Positions 62,692-64,000 of a stretch of 64,000 bases of DNA are shown one piece after another (position 1 is the stretch's first letter; every line of letters begins with the position of its first letter). The notes under the pieces are model-generated. The model was not told the origin of the DNA. It did not search any database and saw nothing but the letters and a program-made list of their open reading frames with translations. Source of the stretch: JAEUPI01 sp046348365 (lineage in GTDB: Bacteria; Pseudomonadota; Gammaproteobacteria; Burkholderiales; Burkholderiaceae_C). The position numbers were made by a program, and so were the translations under genes. Where the stretch lies: positions 124,001-188,000 of the forward strand of contig JAXMEL010000005.1 of NCBI GenBank assembly GCA_046348365.1, written 5' to 3'.

Positions 62692-63729
62692 TCAGCCGGC
62701 GTCCGGCAGTGCGACGAGCGTTGCCCCGTGCTCGCGCGGGCGCACGATCACGACCTGCAGCGACGGATCGACCGCACCGTCGGCGCGGGCGCGCGCGAGC
62801 GCCTGCTCGGCGACCTCGAGCGACGGCAGAACCGCAAACCCGGTCGGCCCCCACGAACTCTGGCCGCAGGCCGCAGCGGTGTGCCGCGCGATCGATTCGA
62901 TCACGCGCTGCACCGCGCCAGACGTGAACGCGCTGCCGTGCTGCGCGGCGGCGAAGTGCGCGCCGAGGATCGCCTGCATGCGCGACACGCCGGCGGCGAA
63001 CGGCTCGAACTCGGCGCCCGCCGCGCCGGGCAGCACGCGCATCAACACCTGATGGCAGATCTCGGCTGCCGCTTCCGGCGGCGGCAGCGCGACGCCGGCC
63101 AGCGCGCGTTGCTCGGCAGCGCCACTCAAACCCTGCGCCTGCGGGTCGAGCGCGAGCACGATGCGCCACGCCGGCGGCAACGCCAACCGCGCCAGCAGCG
63201 GCGCCGGCGCGCCGTCGGCGAGCGGGCCGCCGTCGAGCACCAGACCGCCAACGTCGAAGGCCGCGATGCCGACGCCCGAACGCAGGCCGCGGCCGGTGAT
63301 GCGCGCCAGTTCGCGGCTGCTCAGGCTCGAGCCGTGCAGGCGCGCGAACGCACGACCGACCGCGAGCGCGAGTTGCGTGCCCGAGCCGAACCCGGCGTGC
63401 GCCGGCGGCGCGTCGTCGAGCAGCAGCTGCAGGTTGTCGTGGCGTCCGGTCGCGCGGCGCAATGCGTCCAGGTGCGCCAGCGCCTGCGGCAGCGCAGCCT
63501 GCGCGGTCGCGCTCGACGCGCCGGCGTGGTCGCGCGCCGCGCGCCGCAGATGCACGACGGTGTCGAAGCCGTCGATCGCCAGGCCCAGGCTGCCGTAGCG
63601 GCGGCCGAGCGTGCCGGCGGGGTCGAGGAAGCCGAGGTGCAGCCGCGCCGGCGCGCGCACGCCCCACGCCAGCGCCGCGTGCTCGGGCGCAGGCTCGAGC
63701 AGCGGGCTCGGGTCGGGATCGCGGCGCAT
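62692..63729 (-). CDS. mptG: Beta-ribofuranosylaminobenzene 5'-phosphate synthase
   Basis: A 345-residue GHMP-kinase-fold enzyme condensing 4-aminobenzoate (or 4-hydroxybenzoate) with PRPP, the first committed step of methanopterin synthesis. Signatures include VRAPARLHLGFLDPAGTLGRRYGSLGLAIDG, the ATP-loop-like PPAHAGFGSGTQLALAVGRAFA and GRGLRSGVGIAAFDVGGLVLDGG. It is the diagnostic gene for H4MPT synthesis. The ATG at 63727-63729 is an acceptable start. Confidence 0.95.
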   Translation of the reverse strand: MRRDPDPSPLLEPAPEHAALAWGVRAPARLHLGFLDPAGTLGRRYGSLGLAIDGFDTVVHLRRAARDHAGASSATAQAALPQALAHLDALRRATGRHDNLQLLLDDAPPAHAGFGSGTQLALAVGRAFARLHGSSLSSRELARITGRGLRSGVGIAAFDVGGLVLDGGPLADGAPAPLLARLALPPAWRIVLALDPQAQGLSGAAEQRALAGVALPPPEAAAEICHQVLMRVLPGAAGAEFEPFAAGVSRMQAILGAHFAAAQHGSAFTSGAVQRVIESIARHTAAACGQSSWGPTGFAVLPSLEVAEQALARARADGAVDPSLQVVIVRPREHGATLVALPDAG

Positions 63730-63768
63730 GGGGTGGCAGCAGCCTAACGGATCAGGCCCGATCGAGCA

Positions 63769-64000
63769 TCAGCGGCTGCCGGGCACCATGCCCGAGCCGA
63801 TCACGTGCAGCACCGCAGCGCCGCGCTGGGCCGGCTCGACCGCCGCCTCGCGCCGGCGCTCGATCTGCACGCCGACCGCCTGCACGTCGTCGAACTTGCG
63901 CGGCTTGGCCACGCGCACGCGCACCCAGGCGGCGCCGAACTCATGCAGGACAATCTGCGCCATCTGTTCGGCCAGCGCCTCGAGCAGCTGCACACGGTGT
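63769..64000 (-). CDS. Dihydroneopterin aldolase-like protein (5' end beyond right edge)
   Basis: The C-terminal 77 codons of a FolB-type tunnelling-fold protein: VQLLEALAEQMAQIVLHEF, then AWVRVRVAKPRKFDDVQAVGVQIERRR. The first part of the gene lies outside the window. FolB makes 6-hydroxymethyl-dihydropterin, needed for folate and for H4MPT, and a FolB-like gene is usual in bacterial H4MPT clusters. It would be first, in this window, of the same-strand run leading to xoxF. Confidence 0.8.
   Translation of the reverse strand, partial: HRVQLLEALAEQMAQIVLHEFGAAWVRVRVAKPRKFDDVQAVGVQIERRREAAVEPAQRGAAVLHVIGSGMVPGSR

Overview
The window is high-GC DNA from a betaproteobacterium, most likely a methylotroph-capable member of the Burkholderiales (Rubrivivax/Methylibium/Leptothrix-like). 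The evidence is the polA/thrB/DUF2782 neighbourhood, the xseB-ispA-dxs order, Bug-type tripartite tricarboxylate binding proteins, and a bacterial tetrahydromethanopterin (H4MPT) gene set. No rRNA, tRNA, CRISPR array, phage or complete insertion sequence was seen.

Bases 1-15,500 are mostly housekeeping: homoserine kinase (cut by the left edge), a DUF2782 protein, DNA polymerase I, a dienelactone-hydrolase-like enzyme, a ZIP metal transporter, UspA, a rhodanese and a Rieske oxygenase. These are followed by xseB-ispA-dxs (isoprenoid precursors), folE2, an EgtB-like protein lacking expected iron ligands, and a UbiD-type decarboxylase with a histone-H1-like tail. Bases 15,600-22,200 look like an acquired catabolic block with more A+T: a broken CobW-type GTPase gene, a TRAP transporter, an amidohydrolase, an IclR regulator with two matching operator-like repeats, and a PEP-mutase/isocitrate-lyase-family enzyme. 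Bases 22,280-26,900 hold a complete branched-chain-amino-acid-type ABC transporter (livJHMGF order).

From about 27,000 to the right edge nearly everything can be read as a quinoprotein (PQQ) alcohol oxidation and C1 metabolism region. It contains two TonB-dependent receptors meeting tail to tail, a NarL/LuxR-type two-component system, a dihaem cytochrome c, and three PQQ alcohol dehydrogenases. All three dehydrogenases carry the Asp-x-Asp signature associated with lanthanide dependence. There is also a PQQ-associated ABC transporter of the kind implicated in lanthanide uptake, translationally coupled to an ExbB/ExbD-like membrane pair, and an AcoR-like regulator that has lost the sigma-54 contact loop. 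A XoxJ-type binding protein is fused to a cytochrome c domain, and a 'quinoprotein relay' set (SoxYZ-like carrier plus two metallo-beta-lactamase-fold proteins) follows.

The last block is a same-strand run of about 14 kb on the minus strand. It goes from H4MPT genes (folB-like, mptG, ATP-grasp, mch, ATP-grasp, citG-like, mtdB, fae) straight into xoxF-xoxG-xoxJ and the relay genes. It therefore links methanol oxidation in the periplasm to formaldehyde oxidation in the cytoplasm in one apparent transcriptional programme. PQQ biosynthesis genes, mxaF and the formyltransferase/hydrolase (fhc) genes are not in the window.

The most novel-looking parts are the ExbB/ExbD-like pair tied to the putative lanthanide ABC operon, the XoxJ-cytochrome fusion, the SoxYZ/metallohydrolase relay with two uncharacterised exported proteins, and the degenerate AcoR-like regulator.
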